Assembly (NCBI GenBank): GCA_030844895.1
Contig: CM061233.1
Location: 90,109,563 to 90,173,562 of the forward strand
From: Ambrosia x helenae
Taxonomy: Eukaryota; Streptophyta; Magnoliopsida; Asterales; Asteraceae
Direction of reading: 5' to 3'
Length of the DNA stretch: 64,000 nt
The notes under the pieces were generated by a model. It did not search any database. It saw nothing but the letters and a program-made list of their open reading frames with translations, and was not told the origin of the DNA. Positions 31,739 through 44,376 of this stretch are shown in pieces. Each line of letters starts with the position of its first letter. Position 1 is the first letter of the stretch. Made by a program: the position numbers and the translations under genes.

Positions 31739-34480
31739 GGTAACGTTCAAAAATAAATAAATTTCGTCGTAATTTCAAATAATCTTGGTTGACGTACATA
31801 AAGCGCAATTGAGGCGCGCTTTTAGGCAAAAAAAAATGGCCCGAGGCACGCACCTATGCTATTCTACACAGCTCTTATTTGTGTAGCAGAATGTTGTACC
31901 ACATACTAAGGCAATACATGTATGTTTTTATATGTTAAAACACGTACAAAAAGCACACCACTTTTGCCCTTTGCACCTAGGATTTAGACTTTGTCTTCTC
32001 GATGCTCTTCTCGCTTTTTAAAACCAAGACTCATCCCTAGGCCGCCTTCATAGCGGCTTAAGCGTGGCGCTTTAAAGTACAAAAGTCAACGCCTTATCTG
32101 ACAGCGTACTAGGTTGTTTGATAAATTGAAACATGTTAACCCAAAGCACCGCGTTATGGCCATAGCTTGATGCTTTGGTATTTTTTAACCCTAAAGCACC
32201 AAACTATAACCATAGCTCAATCTTAGGGGTAGAGGTAAGGCTGTCTACATCTAACCCTCCTCAGACCCTACCTTAGCTTTGCTATAGGTGGGATTAACTG
32301 AGTATGATGATTAAATAATTTGTTTTAATTAATTTTCCTATAAAAAAGAAAAAGTTTTGTTATAATAAAATAAACTAAAAGAAAAAGATAATTTTCAAAT
32401 TTAGCCTATTAAAAGTTGATGTACTTTATGTTAGAGACACATGCTTTTTAAACTACTCATAATCTCCCTTTCAAATTAAATTAACATATAAAATATACTA
32501 TCTTCTTCACTATCCTTGTCGCTGCTTACACAGACGCCATCGTTCTCGTCGGGAAAAAAAATTCGTCATTCAAAATTCCACTCTCTTTTCACTCCCTACT
32601 TCATCTCTTCTAATTTGAGGGGTAGCTTGCTATAATCTCAGGGGTAACGTATTACATAAAAGGTAAAAAAAACACAAAATGTCTACTTTGCCGGAAAAAT
32701 TAAGGGTAACATGTGTTACCCTGCCCTAAGGCTATATCCGCCCCTGACTGCATAGAAAAGGGCTAAAAATTGTCAAATGTGTATCTATTGATTTGATAAG
32801 TAATTTTTATTGTTTAAATATCTCTAAAGAGATATTTTGGATTGAGCATCATCAAAAGGTACTAAAGGTACTAGGTGCATAAGTTACGATCCCATCTAAA
32901 GAGATTACATGTTCCCCTACATACATTACACCTGCCTAAAAAGGGTCAAAATAGATTTTGAATCTTTGGGACAATTCATATATTTGGAATCATAAAAGAT
33001 TCGTAATTTAATTGAATAGATGTGTCAAGGCAGAATTCACTTTGAAGATACATATGTCGTAATACCTTATTTCACAATTGAATCAATTTAAAAAAGACCT
33101 AAAGTTAGGGATTTATCAATAGGTAATATTGTCCCAATGCCCAACCAAAGGGCCACTGCGATACCAATAAAAAAATACAGTTGTCGCAACTGAACGACGA
33201 AATGGATTTTATAATTTATTAACATTCTCTAACAAGGGTACTGTTAATAATCCCGCGGGTATTGATACCATTAACATTACACCTGCCAAATGTTTGTAAA
33301 AGTGTGCGCAAAGATGAGATTTTGAAAACCTATTACATGTCACGCAATGTGCGCCCATCAACACACCTAGTTATAATTACAATGATAAATTGAATACTAT
33401 GTTTTCTTATATGTGATTAAAGTTAAAATTCAAAACCATGGTAACAATCACCGAAAATAATAAATTAATAATAATAATAATATTAACCTATATCTATACT
33501 ACATTATAAAGAGTCAAATGTGGCTATAATAGTAATTTCCTATGATTTTTAAGATGACGTATGAAGAGTTTTTGCTTTACACCCAAGATGTCATAAAAAT
33601 TATTCCAATACTACCTATATTTTCAAAAGCAACTTGTACATTTTTTTGTGATATTGAATGAAATGGTTGAATGCACCCATTGAGTTTGAATAGCACTATG
33701 TTTGACATTATAAAGTTAAATATATTGTTTTCAACATCTAAACTAACGGGTATTTTTTTTTTATCTATGGTCCAGCTTTAAAAATCATATATTTGACTTA
33801 AAATTCAAAACGTAAAGCAACTTTTAATAATTCTTACTTGCTATGAAAATGAAAAACTTTAAAAAATATAATTTACTAAACAATATTCTTTCCAAAGTGA
33901 TTGATAAAAAATGGAAATCATATATATCAGCAATTCGTAAAAAAAAATACCATGATGATATGTTTTTTAATGGTGTTTGATTTATCAAATGGGTTGTTGG
34001 TCTAATAACGAATTCGGATTATCGTTTCAACTATTCATATCAGATCCTTATCCAAACAAAATTCTGAATTTGGTTTTCTAGTCTAATTCTAACCTACGAA
34101 TTTCAAACCGCATTGACAATTTGACGCTACTATTGAATTTTATTTTATATACTTTTGGTTTGCTTTCTTTGAATTTCACCCCAACAAACACTTATCTGTT
34201 ATTTTATATATTTTTTTTCTAATTTGCTCCAAATTTCGAATGTGTCATTTCTTATTCAAAACAAATTTCGAACTTATGGTTTTTGATTTCAATCGAATTG
34301 AAATTCAAAATTAGTTTCCGTTTCAAATCTGGATTTTTTATTTCCCAAATTCTGCAATTGATTCAAAAAAAAATCTCTATTAAATAATACAAACTGGTGT
34401 GCATTGCTTTTCATTGATTTATAAATCTTAAATAAATTTGGATCTTAAAACTTAAGTCGATTATTCTAATTAGTTATCAC
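31739..34480. other. AT-rich spacer without a recognisable gene
   Basis: I find no credible coding sequence. Dispersed-repeat-like scraps are present. A GC-rich GCGC/GGCGCGC patch lies at 31803-31850. A stretch at 32238-32310 with CTAACCCTCCTCAGACCCTA is of a kind common in plant spacers. A TATCTATACTACATTATAAA sequence at about 33488-33507 resembles the start of some Helitrons. None can be assigned firmly. Confidence 0.5.
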
Positions 34481-34716
34481 GATTCCGATTTGCCGAGGCC
34501 TCTGTTAATCAATTATTTGTTTGAGAGGAATACGATCGTATCCTACAGCACCATCTCCGGCGCTCCAGTACGACAGGCGAGGTTTTTCATCTACTTAGTT
34601 TTTCAGACACCTTCTCCGCCCCAGGTGCTTTCCTTCCTTAACATAAACATATATTGTACCAACCCAATATTTTTCAAAATATTCAAGCGAGGGGTGATTT
34701 ATAGAAATAATAGGCA

Positions 34717-35031
34717 TTGGGTGATTTTTCCATGAGATGGTGTCCACGGACGAGGGGTGCGGGAAAGGGAAAGATTTCGGGGTATAGTTTACGTGTGGCC
34801 TCGTGGAATGTAGGTACACTAAATAGTAGATTATTGGAGGTGATAGATACACTTAAAAAATGTAGGGTAGAGATTGCGTGCCTTCAAAAGACTAGGTGGA
34901 AGGGACAAAAGGGGGATGAGCGCAATAGTTATAAGTTGTTATATTCGGGGTCCGATGGGTCAAAGAATGGGGTAGGATTTTGTAACATATTTAATTTTTC
35001 CTTAGACTTGATTACAACTCTAGAGATCTAA
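34717..35031 (+). pseudogene. RTE-like LINE endonuclease N-terminal fragment
   Basis: The reading contains LRVASWNVGTLNSRLLEVID, CRVEIACLQKTRWKGQKG and SDGSKNGVGF. These are the first blocks of an APE-type endonuclease as found in plant RTE-clade LINEs; N of WNVG and the LQ(E/K)T block are conserved active-site surroundings. The usual metal-binding Glu in LQET is Lys here. Only about 100 residues remain; the rest of the endonuclease and the reverse transcriptase are absent. The upstream 34490-34716 may be element leader. Confidence 0.7.
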
Positions 35032-35157
35032 AGTAACAATAATTTAATGTCCTAAAAGTTAAAATGCTCAAATTTTATTTTGTAGAAACGTGGACATTTT
35101 TTTTTTTTTTTTGCCAAAAAAATGTGAAACTAATTACAATTGTTTTATAAATATAGT

Positions 35158-35750
35158 AGCTTTTATTTCGGGAGCATCCCGGGTTGAAATATCTAATATG
35201 ACATAATAAAATATTTAATATTACAACATAATTAATGACTTGTCAATATATGATTAATGAATATTATTATTATTATTATTTATTTTAAACAAATCTCTGT
35301 CATAAGTTATCATATTATTATTTTAAAAAATTCATGGGTATCACCTAATCCCAGGCCCGACCCAAACCCACAATTTTTTTTAAACTAATCCTAAACCTGA
35401 CACAATACTGTCGGGTTACAAAAAATAGTCGTTTTTTTTCTCCGTTTTTTATATAGCACTATGGTACTCGTTGGAAAGATAATAAAACGCTCGTTAATTT
35501 GCTGTAATTTTTTTGTTTAAAAATTCTTGTATATAAAAGACACTAACGTTTAAAAGTTATGTGAGAAAAATGAGAGAGAAAATAATAAAGGTTTAATATT
35601 TACATTTAGTATATATTAGTTATTTAATAGATTAGTTGAACATATTTAAACCATATTTATTTCTTTTTTTTAATTGTTCTAGAGTTGCCACATCACATCA
35701 TATATGAGATCTCTCAAAGAAAAGATTGCATAAGAGTATGACATGTAAGA
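35158..35750 (+). repeat. Dispersed repeat R, copy 1
   Basis: It opens with a CCCGGG-type hairpin (CGGGAGCATCCCGGG), continues through TATAGCACTATGGTACTCGT (about 35450-35470) and ends near a TGACATGT word. The same order of words occurs at 47218-47875. It is non-coding and the class is uncertain (possibly a Helitron or MITE). Confidence 0.55.
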
Positions 35751-35756
35751 TTAGCC

Positions 35757-36225
35757 CCTTTGCAATATAGGAAAAAGATCAAATATGAACCAAAAGCCTA
35801 GTTAGAAACTTAGGAACCAATCTGAGCCATTCATCTTTGATCTTGATCTAGGGGGTAGTTATGTAATTAGACAATTAAATATTATATTTTAATTTAATTA
35901 AAAGTTTTATATATGGCAGTTAATTATCTTACTGCAATTAATATGCAAGTTTTTTTTTTACTTTCCTTAAATCTCTCAACCTATTATCATCTCTAATCCC
36001 AAATCAAAAAAAAAAAAATCACGTTCGATTGAATTCCATTGAATCGAAATAACTTCCAGTCGAATTCAGAAGATTTAAATTGATTGAATTGAAAAAACTT
36101 TCGATTTAAAAGAATCTAAAATTGGCCAACGATTCAGATTTCCAAGTTATGGATAATAATTCTAAAATGAAAACATTGAATTACAATCTCATGTGATAGA
36201 AGATCATATAACCGTTGTATATATG
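35757..36225. other. Spacer with a fragment related to the G2 flank
   Basis: At 35757-35850 sequence with GAACCAATCTGAGCCATTCA resembles, in inverse orientation, 39225-39305 and 47130-47215. The rest is AT-rich with no gene. Confidence 0.45.
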
Positions 36226-36257
36226 TGTTTGATGATGATGATGAATGAACAAAAAAA

Positions 36258-36440
36258 AAACTGATATACACCAATGTACACTTCAAAACGAATATACACC
36301 AATGTATATCTGTGTACATCAATGTATATCTGTGTTGATAATGAATGAAAAACGAATATACACCAATGTATATCTGTGTTGATGATGTTGAATGATGATG
36401 AATGAAAAAACGAATATACTGTTGTATATATACCGAGATA
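36258..36440. repeat. Small minisatellite before G2
   Basis: About four imperfect copies of ATATACACCAATGTATATCT joined by GTGTTGATGATGAATGAAAA-like spacers. Overlapping minus-strand ORFs (MMYTDIHWCIFV-type) are products of the repeat. Confidence 0.75.
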
Positions 36441-37504
36441 TAATTTTAATAGTATATACAATAAATACGTTTGGCGTCACACCCTCAAATTCCACTTGCG
36501 GGGTTTTACCGCGAGGCGCATGACAAACCAGGATTCAAGTCAACGGTCACAATAAACAACACTATATGCATAACACAATACTCAAAAGATATAATTATAA
36601 AAGCATAAACTGTAGCGGAAGCTTTAAATATTTACAACCCAAAAGACATTGTTTAATGTTTAACAAGACCATGCTCCTAACTCTAGACGCCCGTGCAGAC
36701 TTGTGCGCCTAGTTCCCATTGTAGCTACCTTAGCGACCTGAGAAAAACATGCCAAAAGACGTCAACATATTATGCTGGTGAGTTCACAGGTTTGTTCAAA
36801 AAGAGTTACCAAGTGTTACCATGTCCATACTATATCAATGTTACCAAGTACGCTAGCTAGGCGTCTGTTTTGTTACTACTACGATTGGAAAACATTACTG
36901 GACACGTTTAGCAATGTTTAGCATGTTTAGCAGCCCGTAATGTTCAGCACGATAATGTTCCTGTTCGAGACAATATGCACCCGCCCGGCCCTCCAAGCCG
37001 ACGAGTGGGGCAGGTCACGCCCAATAGATCTATCCACATTTCCCCCGTTGTGCAACCCCGCACATTCATGGTTTCCCCGGGACTTTCAAAAGATCGCATA
37101 GTACACAAGTTCAAAACCATAGTATGACATATGTTACCAAAACAGTTTAGCGCATGTTTTCTCCCCCAAAAGTTAAAGCAGTAAAAGTGGGGCCGTGAAC
37201 TCACCTTAGATAGCGTTCCTCAAATATATGTAAAGATGTTTAGCCCTTGATAATCCCTCTACCGGAGATCTATCAAATGTTCACATAAGTGTTTCCGACT
37301 AATAACCATAAGGTTATCTAGTCCCCGATTGTCCAGATCATAACCAAGTATGTTTTTAAAACGTGTTTAAATGTTTAACCGACACACTAGACCGACCCGA
37401 CATCCCGTTGGTGACCCATTACACTAACTAATCAAGTACACATAGATTACACGCAAGGTTCAAGCATAAAACACTTAGTTTGTATCAAAAATCTCATTTT
37501 TGTT

Positions 37505-37705
37505 AACATAGGGTCGAATGTGGCTTTGGGGTGGTCGAAGGTGGCCTTAACTGGTCGAATGTGGCTTTGAACCTCCACCTTCGCCCCTTTTCTTCCCACC
37601 TTCGCCCATTTTAGTTCGTTCGCCCCTTTTTGATTCCAGGTTCGACCCCTGGAACCCACCTTCGCCCGTTCGACTGGCCGAAGGTGTTCCAGGTTCGACC
37701 CTGCT
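37505..37705. repeat. Downstream word cluster, LTR A
   Basis: Repeats of GGTCGAATGTGG, CCACCTTCGCCC, CCACATTCGACC and related forms in both orientations, at the same LTR position where G1 has its GGCGATTAGG cluster. LTR B has the same cluster at about 45415-45605. Confidence 0.8.
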
Positions 37706-38487
37706 GTGTTGTTTACTCAAAAACGCGTCCAAAAACATCCGAAAACATCACGAAACATCATGAGTTACAGCAGTCAAGCATCATTAATATATTCCTACGA
37801 AACCCTACCAATTTTACCCCAAAATCTATCCGTTTTATAAGTTTCCTAAAATAGTAAATTATGGAGATGTCACATCATCATGCATGAAAATATTACCCAA
37901 ATAGGAAACTTTCTGAAATCAATCAATAATCAGCTCATCATACTCGAATTATCATGAACAAGAAACCCCTATCATAACTTATCATAATCATCCAAAAACA
38001 AGCCCTAAATCTAACTAAAACCCCTTTAATTGTCAAAACACCATCAACAATTAAAGGTAACATGTTTCAATCATAACTCATCATTAATAACAGCCCTAGG
38101 TTGTTATCATATCATCTATACAACAAGTAATCATCAAACAATGCATAATATCATATTAACACATGTTTAGTTTGCATAAAAACTCATTGTTTATGAATAG
38201 GTTTTATTTAGAAAGATATTAGGAAGGTTTTTACCCATAAAACATGTTGATATCAGATCTGGACCCTTGGGGTTTAGATTAAAACAAGTCAAAATTGTTT
38301 AAAAAGGATTTGTAATGAAGAATACACCTTAGATCTTCACTTGTAATGATTTAGAGAGTTAGGTTATGAAAAACAAGCTCAAAAACTCCTTCCCCAATGG
38401 TAATAGCTGATAGAGAGTGTTTGGAGGCGTTTAGGGTTTGTGAAATGGTGAAAAATGGCTAAGGATGGTATTTATACCAGGTCCAGG

Positions 38488-38645
38488 TTCGCCCATTTTA
38501 TGTGGTCGAATGTGGAACTTTTCCACATTCGCCCCTTTTTAATGGTCGAATGTGGAATCTTTCCACATTCGCCCACTTTGTTTCTACATTCGCCCATTTC
38601 TCAAGTTCCATTTCCACATTCGCCCACTATTTCCACATTCAGGTC
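38488..38645. repeat. Promoter-proximal word cluster, LTR A
   Basis: Repeated CCACATTCGCCC words with partners GGTCGAATGTGG form hairpins. One has perfect 10-bp arms and a 3-nt loop at 38508-38530. It lies just upstream (minus-strand sense) of the TATA box at 38467-38478. LTR B carries the same at about 46393-46548. Confidence 0.82.
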
Positions 38646-39067
38646 ATCAGCACTTTTAACACATGTTAACAGCACTCTTTAACACATGTTAACCTTTTTC
38701 CAGTTTGTCGTGTTTAACGCATTCTAACACATCTTAACACGTAAGCATGCATCCATAGTCTATACTTAGCATGTTTAGGCACGTATAATCATTTGTACAT
38801 CGTTTAAGCAAGTATAAGTATACAATCCACCACACGACCCATAATCTACACATATACTTAATTAGTTCATGTAATGTCACCAACGACGGAACCGGTTACT
38901 AATGTATTCCCAAAACGACTCCCAATGATCCTCCAGATCATTGAACCCTGGACAATCCTAATTTGACCCGACTCAACTAACCCAGTTAAGTTTGTTTAAA
39001 AACGTTTCTCGCTAAGGCAGACTTAGATGTTACTATTATGTTTAAGCCGAACATGCCGGGTGTCACA

Positions 39068-39524
39068 TTTGGGTATACCATAAACACTAATTTGCTGTTT
39101 CCAAATATACATGAGTTTCTTATTAATTACCTAATAAATGATATTGAACAAAAGACATTAATACCCCTTTATTAAAATAACAATTAATTAAAGTTTTACT
39201 TATTTACAATCATGCCATTGAAGATGGATGGCTCAGATGGTTTCTATAGTTCCTACATAAGGGTTGGTTTGTATTTGAACCTACCCTTGCAATATATATA
39301 TAGATATACTAGATTATGCCCCGGGAGCTTCCCGAGTTGAGATATTTAATATGATACATCAATTTTTATATATGAAATAGACTTATGTATAACTCTAATA
39401 TTAATATCTAATGTAAAACAATGTACAACTCCAATGCTAACACCTAACCTAAAAGAATGTAGAACTTTAATGTAACTCTAATATTAACACCTATCCTAAA
39501 GACCAAACAAATGTACAACTCTAA
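39068..39524 (+). repeat. Copy of G2 outside flank, located inside G2
   Basis: These 457 bp match 46973-47429 almost base for base, starting with the target duplication TTTGG and ending at CAACTCTAA. The next bases (AGAGTATGACG) are integrase antisense. The junction is abrupt with no obvious homology. Confidence 0.88.
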
Positions 39525-40450
39525 AGAGTATGACGCCCTTCCATGGTGAAACTTTCAGAAGCACCTTGTCCCCAACCTGGAACTCTAGCGGTTTGCGACG
39601 GCGATCGGCATAGCTCTTCTGACGATCCCGCGCAGCTGCCAAACGGTTACGGATCTGTACGATTTTCTCCGAAGTTTCGTACACCAGTTCCGGGCCAGTG
39701 AGCTGACTCTCGCCCACCTCGGCCCAACACAAGGGAGATCGGCATTTCCGTCCATACAGAGCTTCGAACGGAGCTGCCCCAATACTGGAGTGGTAGCTGT
39801 TGTTGTAGGAGAACTCCACCAACGGCAGGTGAGTCTCCCAACCTTGCCAAAATCGATGACACATGCCCGCAGCATGTCCTCCAGTGTTTGTATCGTCCGC
39901 TCACTCTGCCCGTCAGTTTGCGGATGATAAGCCGTACTCATATCCAGCTGAGTACCCAAGGCCTTATGAAGAGCCTTCCAGAACCGCGAAGCAAAGCGGG
40001 AATCACGATCAGAAATGATAGAAACAGGCACCCCGTGCCGGGAGACCACCTCCTTAAGGTAGAGTCGAGCTAACCGCTCGAGTCCATCCGTTTCCTTAAT
40101 AGGTATGAAGTGTGCCGATTTCGTCAACCGGTCGACGATCACCCAAATCATGTCACAACCACTTGGTGATCTCGTAGTTTGGTGACGAAATCCATCGTGA
40201 TTCGCTCCCACTTCCATTCTGGAATCTCAGGTTGCTGTAGGAGACCAGACGGCTTCTGATACTCCACCTTGACCTTAGCACAGGTCAAGCATTTGCTCAC
40301 ATAGGAGGCTATATCAGCCTTCATGTTCGGCCACCAATAAAGTATCTTCAGATCCTGATACATCTTATCGGAGCCTGGATGAATAGAATACCGGGATTTG
40401 TGAGCCTCGTCCAAGACAAGCTCCCGTAATCCCCGAGTAAAGGAACCCAA
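39525..40450 (-). pseudogene. gypsy integrase (G2), C-terminus missing
   Basis: The zinc-binding H-H-C-C region (HKSRYSIHPG...CLTCAKVK) lies at 40430-40265. It is followed, after a frameshift near 40150-40170, by the core with VIVDRLTKSAHFIP, ISDRDSRF and the catalytic-Glu block GQSERTIQTLEDMLR. Another frameshift near 39855 leads to VEFSYNNSYHSSIG and KVSPWKGV. There the sequence is cut at about 39525, so the C-terminal part (chromodomain in chromoviruses), the 3' UTR and the PPT are missing. Integrase would insert cDNA into host DNA; this copy cannot. Confidence 0.87.
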
Positions 40451-42480
40451 ACACGCCCAGCGAAGTAGTGTAGGCCATCAGACCTAAGCTCAAGGTGTTT
40501 GTCCGCACTGTGCATCGTTTCGGCCTTAAGGTTTTCCTCCTTTAAGGCATCCACCTGAGCCGAACGGATCCGGTCAGGCAAGGAGGAATGAATGGTAAGC
40601 TGCAAGGCTCGGACACGCCGAGGCTTCGCCGACTCCTTCCTGCTCAAGGCATCCGCCACAACGTTTGCCTTGCCAGGATGGTACTTAATCGCACAGTCGT
40701 AATCGTTCAAGAGTTCAACCCAACGACGCTGCCGCATGTTTAACACCTTCTGGTCGAAAATATGCTGGAGACTCTTGTGATCGGTGTAAACTTCACACTT
40801 GGTACCGTACAAGTAATGTCTCCAGATTTTCAACGCAAAGACTACTGCACCCAGCTCCAAGTCGTGAGTAGTATAGTTCTTCTCGTGAACCTTGAGTTGA
40901 CGAGAAGCATAAGCGATAACCTTCCCGCGTTGCATCAACACGCAACCGAGACCCCGAATCGAAGCATCACAGTACACAACGAAATCATCCGTACCCTCGG
41001 CAAGGATAAGATAGGAGCAGAACAAAGTTTAAGCTTCAGCATCTGAAATGCTGATTCCTGTGGTTCGTCCCAGTCGAACTTTCGATCCTTCTGGGTGAGA
41101 GCGGGGAGGGGTTGAGCGATCTTCGAAAATCCCTCAATAAAACGCCGGTAGTAACCTGCAAGACCTAGGAATTGCCGCACCTCAGATGGCGTCTTTGGTG
41201 CTTCCCAGTCTTTAATAGCTTCGATCTTAGCCGGATCGACATGAATTCCCAGTTCATTCACCACATGCCCTAGGAATTGAACTTCCCGCAACCAAAAATC
41301 ACACTTTGAGAACTTAGCATACAACTGCTCCCGTCTCAAAAGTTCCAAGACCAACCGCAGATGTTCCTCATGATCCGCCTTGTTCTTGGAATAAATCAGA
41401 ATGTCATCAATGAACACGATAACGAACTTATCAAGGTACGGCTTACAAACACGGTTCATCAAATCCATGAACACTGCCGGTGCGTTAGTGAGACCGAAAG
41501 GCATGACCAAGAACTCAAAATGGCCATAACGAGTGCGAAAAGCAGTCTTCTGTATGTCAGCTTCCCTGACGCGTAACTGGTGATAACCGGACCGCAAGTC
41601 AATCTTCGAGTAGTAGCTGGAGCCCTGAAGCTGGTCAAAGAGATCATCAATGCGAGGGAGAGGATAACGATTCTTGATGGTCACTTTGTTCAGCTCACGG
41701 TAATCAATACACATACGAAGACTCCCATCCTTCTTCTTTACAAACAAAATAGGAGCTCCCACGGGGACGAGCTCGGTCGAATGAAACCCTTTTCCAAGAG
41801 TTCCTGTAACTGGCTGGATAACTCTTGCATCTCGGGTGGTGCAAGACGATACGGGGCTCGGGCAATAGGAGCTGCGCCCGGAGCGAGATCAATACCAAAC
41901 TCAACCTGACGATGGGGAGGAAGACCAGGCAAATCATCAGGAAACACATCAGAAAAGTCACGAACCACCGGAATATCCTCAATCTTCTTCTCATCGTCAG
42001 TAGAAACGTTAACAAGTGCCAGAATGGCCGAACAGCCCTTTCGAAGATACCTACGGGCTTTCATGCTAGAAATGATACTCAGCGGAGCACCGCTTTTCTC
42101 GCCATGAACCGAAAGAATCTCTCCATCGGGGAGAGGGATCCGAATAACCTTGTCAAAGCAAACAATCTCTGCACGATACAACGATAACCAATCCATGCCC
42201 ACAACGACATCGAAACTACCAAAGGTACAGGCATAAGGTCAATGGGGAATGACAGACCCGACAGTTCCAAGTGACACTCCCTAAGGATATGAGTCGCCTC
42301 GATGTTCTTACCGTTAGCCAATTCTATTAAGTACTTGGCCTCTAAAGGTGTGGGTACTACATCTAGCAACTGACTAACATCCACAGATACGAAGCTCTTA
42401 TCGGCACCAGAATCAAATAAAACAGAAACATAGCGATTGTTGAGAAGGAACGTACCGGTAACTGTGTCTGGATCCTGCTA
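40451..42480 (-). pseudogene. gypsy protease, reverse transcriptase and RNase H (G2)
   Basis: The protease DSGAD site is near 42415. Frames 42384-42079 and 42202-41738 carry VVGMDWLS-type and FPDDLPGLPPHRQVEF blocks. Reverse transcriptase in 41762-40935 shows RMCIDYRELNKVTIKNRYPL, SKIDLRSGYHQ, the catalytic FIDDILIYSK (about 41410-41380) and GLAGYYRRFI. RNase H in 41025-40348 shows VVYCDAS, ASRQLKVHEKNY, HDLELGAVVFALKIWRHYLYG and TDHKSLQ. Frameshifts at about 42190, 41760, 41020 and 40470 disable it. Confidence 0.9.
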
Positions 42481-43759
42481 GCCTCCGCAGACCCAATGAC
42501 GAAAGCACGCGCAGTCCTGCCTCCGCCGCCATTCCCGTTACCGTTACCGTTTCCGCCCCTCCCATTATCGCCCTGCTTCAGCTTGGGACAATCACGCTTG
42601 AAGTGTCCCGTGTCACCACAGTTGTAACACCCCTGCCTCCCCTGAGTCCCCTGAGCAGCAGGAGCAGGAGTAGCCGCAGGAGTCTGGGTTGGGGTGAGCG
42701 CCACCTTGCAATCCTTAGCATGGTGCCCCAACTGATGGCACCGATGACAACGAGCCCGATCACAATTCCCGGAATGGTGAAAGCCACACTTGTTACACTT
42801 GGGATGCTTCCCAACGTATCCACCTGTCTTCTGTGCTGAAGACGACCCAGATCCATCAAACTTCTTGGCCGGTTGAGACGGCGCCGGCACTGCACTCTTA
42901 CCCACGTTCTCCCATTTCCTCTTGTTGCCTTCAGAACCCTTCACAGTCGACCCTTGGGAGGTAAAACACCCTCCAAAATCTTCATGTTGGTCATCTTGTG
43001 TGCAGAACGGACGACCTCAGCCAGTGTAGGAAGGTTCCCAGCAGCTACTAACCCAGCAATCTCCGGCACCAACCCAGAGATGTAATGCTCAATCCTACGG
43101 TACTCAGGTGTGTGCATGTCAGGACACAACACCGCCAGCTCATTGCGTCGCACGGTATACTCCTCAATCTCGGACCCCACCATCTTGTAGTTCCAGACTT
43201 CATGCTCCTAACTTCTGCACTTCCTCCCTGGGACAGTACTCGCTCTTCAGCAGCCGAACAAAATCCACCCAAAGCATAGCATGAGCTTCCCCCAAGCCCG
43301 TGTTCTGCGTAGTAGCATTCCACCATGACAAAGCAGGACCCTCAAATGTCGCAGTGGCATACTTGACCCGTCCTCAACAGGACAGTTACACATCAAGAAA
43401 ACAGATTCAACCTTCTCCAACCATCGGAGCAGTCCCACTGCCCCTTCAGTTCCAGCGAAGTTGTGGGGCTGACAGTCCCTAAACTTCTTGTAAGAACACT
43501 GAGGTGGAGCGGGTTGACAGCAGCACCTGAAACACGACACAAAGATAAACCACAAAGGAAACATGACACCCAAGAACGAAACAAGGCAGGTAAGAATCAA
43601 CTTACCACCCATAGCATTGTGCCCAGCCTGGAAAGCAGCCAAGGCTATGTTCACTTGCTGTTGAAGCAAGTTGTTCAGCTCTGCCTGGGTCATGTTGATG
43701 TTACCACGACCGCCACCACGGCCACCACCACGACGTCCACCACCACGTGCGCCCGACAT
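42481..43759 (-). pseudogene. gypsy gag (G2), intron-containing, several frameshifts
   Basis: The start is ATG 43759 (MSGARGG); the frame extended to 43774 is probably not used, because G1 starts at the equivalent Met. Exon 1 is 43759-43606 and exon 2 starts at 43526. Gag blocks WLEKVESVF, HTPEYRRIEHYI and LVPEIAGL are clear. Cys-rich clusters CNKCGFHHSGNC and CHRCHQLGHHAKDC precede the knuckle CYNCGDTGHFKRDC. Single-base changes near 43510, 43370, 43210, 42957 and 42479 break the frame relative to G1. Confidence 0.88.
43527..43605 (-). other. 79-nt GT-AG intron inside gypsy gag (G2)
   Basis: The minus strand reads GTAAGTTGATTC at the start and TGTCGTGTTTCAG at the end. It has exactly the same position and length as in G1 (1413-1491), with diverged interior. 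The GTAAGT donor is a consensus match. A one-base loss just downstream (near 43510) spoils the spliced frame in this copy. Confidence 0.75.
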
Positions 43760-44376
43760 GATCTGACAATTCAAAAATCGAGAGATTCAGATTCACTGCT
43801 AGTGTCAACCACTAGTAGCTAGAAAAGTTACGCCTAGACCCAATCCGGGACTATGCATCCAAGTTCAGAGTCCACTTGAATTCTCATGCATTTCAGTTTA
43901 TGATTTCGTGTGCACCCGAAATGATAAACTGCTCTACATGGTCCTCCATGCTTTCCCTCAGCTTGAACTCAAGTCGCCGAATGTCGGCATCTAGCATCAT
44001 GCTATCACAAGCATAAGTGCACAAGATAATGTGTAAGCAAGTGCGTCTATTGGGGTACGAAAGGGAGATGTCCGAATCCTGGACAGACCTCGAGAGTACG
44101 CAAGACTACCCCAATACACGACACTACCGTGCAAAACCAACGAGTCAACTCCTTCTCCTTCAAACCCCGAAGAAGAACATAAGAGTGTATAAAGCCAAGA
44201 GTGAGGACGGATGATGTAACAGAGAAGTGCGATGATGATGTAAAGACACCCCGACAAAGTTAGTACATGTTCCAAACCGACTCAAGTATGTGGCCGTCTA
44301 GTGTGTGCGACTCGGCTATAAACTAGACTCTAAATGCAGTCCTAGTTCACTATAACCATTGGCTCTGATACCAATC
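43760..44376 (-). other. G2 leader with PBS
   Basis: A leader of about 600 nt similar to that of G1. The PBS TGGTATCAGAGCC (minus) is at 44361-44373, followed by the LTR end at 44377. No ORF of note. Confidence 0.8.

Larger units (their letters stand above)
36475..39067 (-). repeat. LTR A of G2 (2593 bp), flanked by TTTGG on both sides
   Basis: Near-identical to LTR B. The outer terminal base is C instead of T (36475). A TATA box (GGTATAAATACC, minus) lies at 38467-38478. Word clusters of the GGGCGAATGTGG type lie at about 37505-37700 and 38488-38645. Taken alone it looks like a solo LTR with a perfect target duplication. Confidence 0.9.

Noticed and set aside
32238..32310. Possible SINE-like or other dispersed repeat with CTAACCCTCCTCAGACCCTA
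   Set aside because: No RNA polymerase III boxes, poly-A tail or target duplication that I can define.
33488..33540. Possible Helitron 5' end (TATCTATACTACATTATAAA)
   Set aside because: No matching CTRR hairpin end identified; AT-rich chance similarity is likely.
36134..36461. Minus-strand ORFs of 62 and 85 codons
   Set aside because: They translate the small minisatellite; repeated YTDIHWCIFV-type readings are by-products.
37447..37854. ORFs at 37447-37854 conserved at 45350-45757
   Set aside because: Conserved because LTR A and LTR B are near-identical; they translate the GGTCGAATGTGG word cluster and overlap on both strands.
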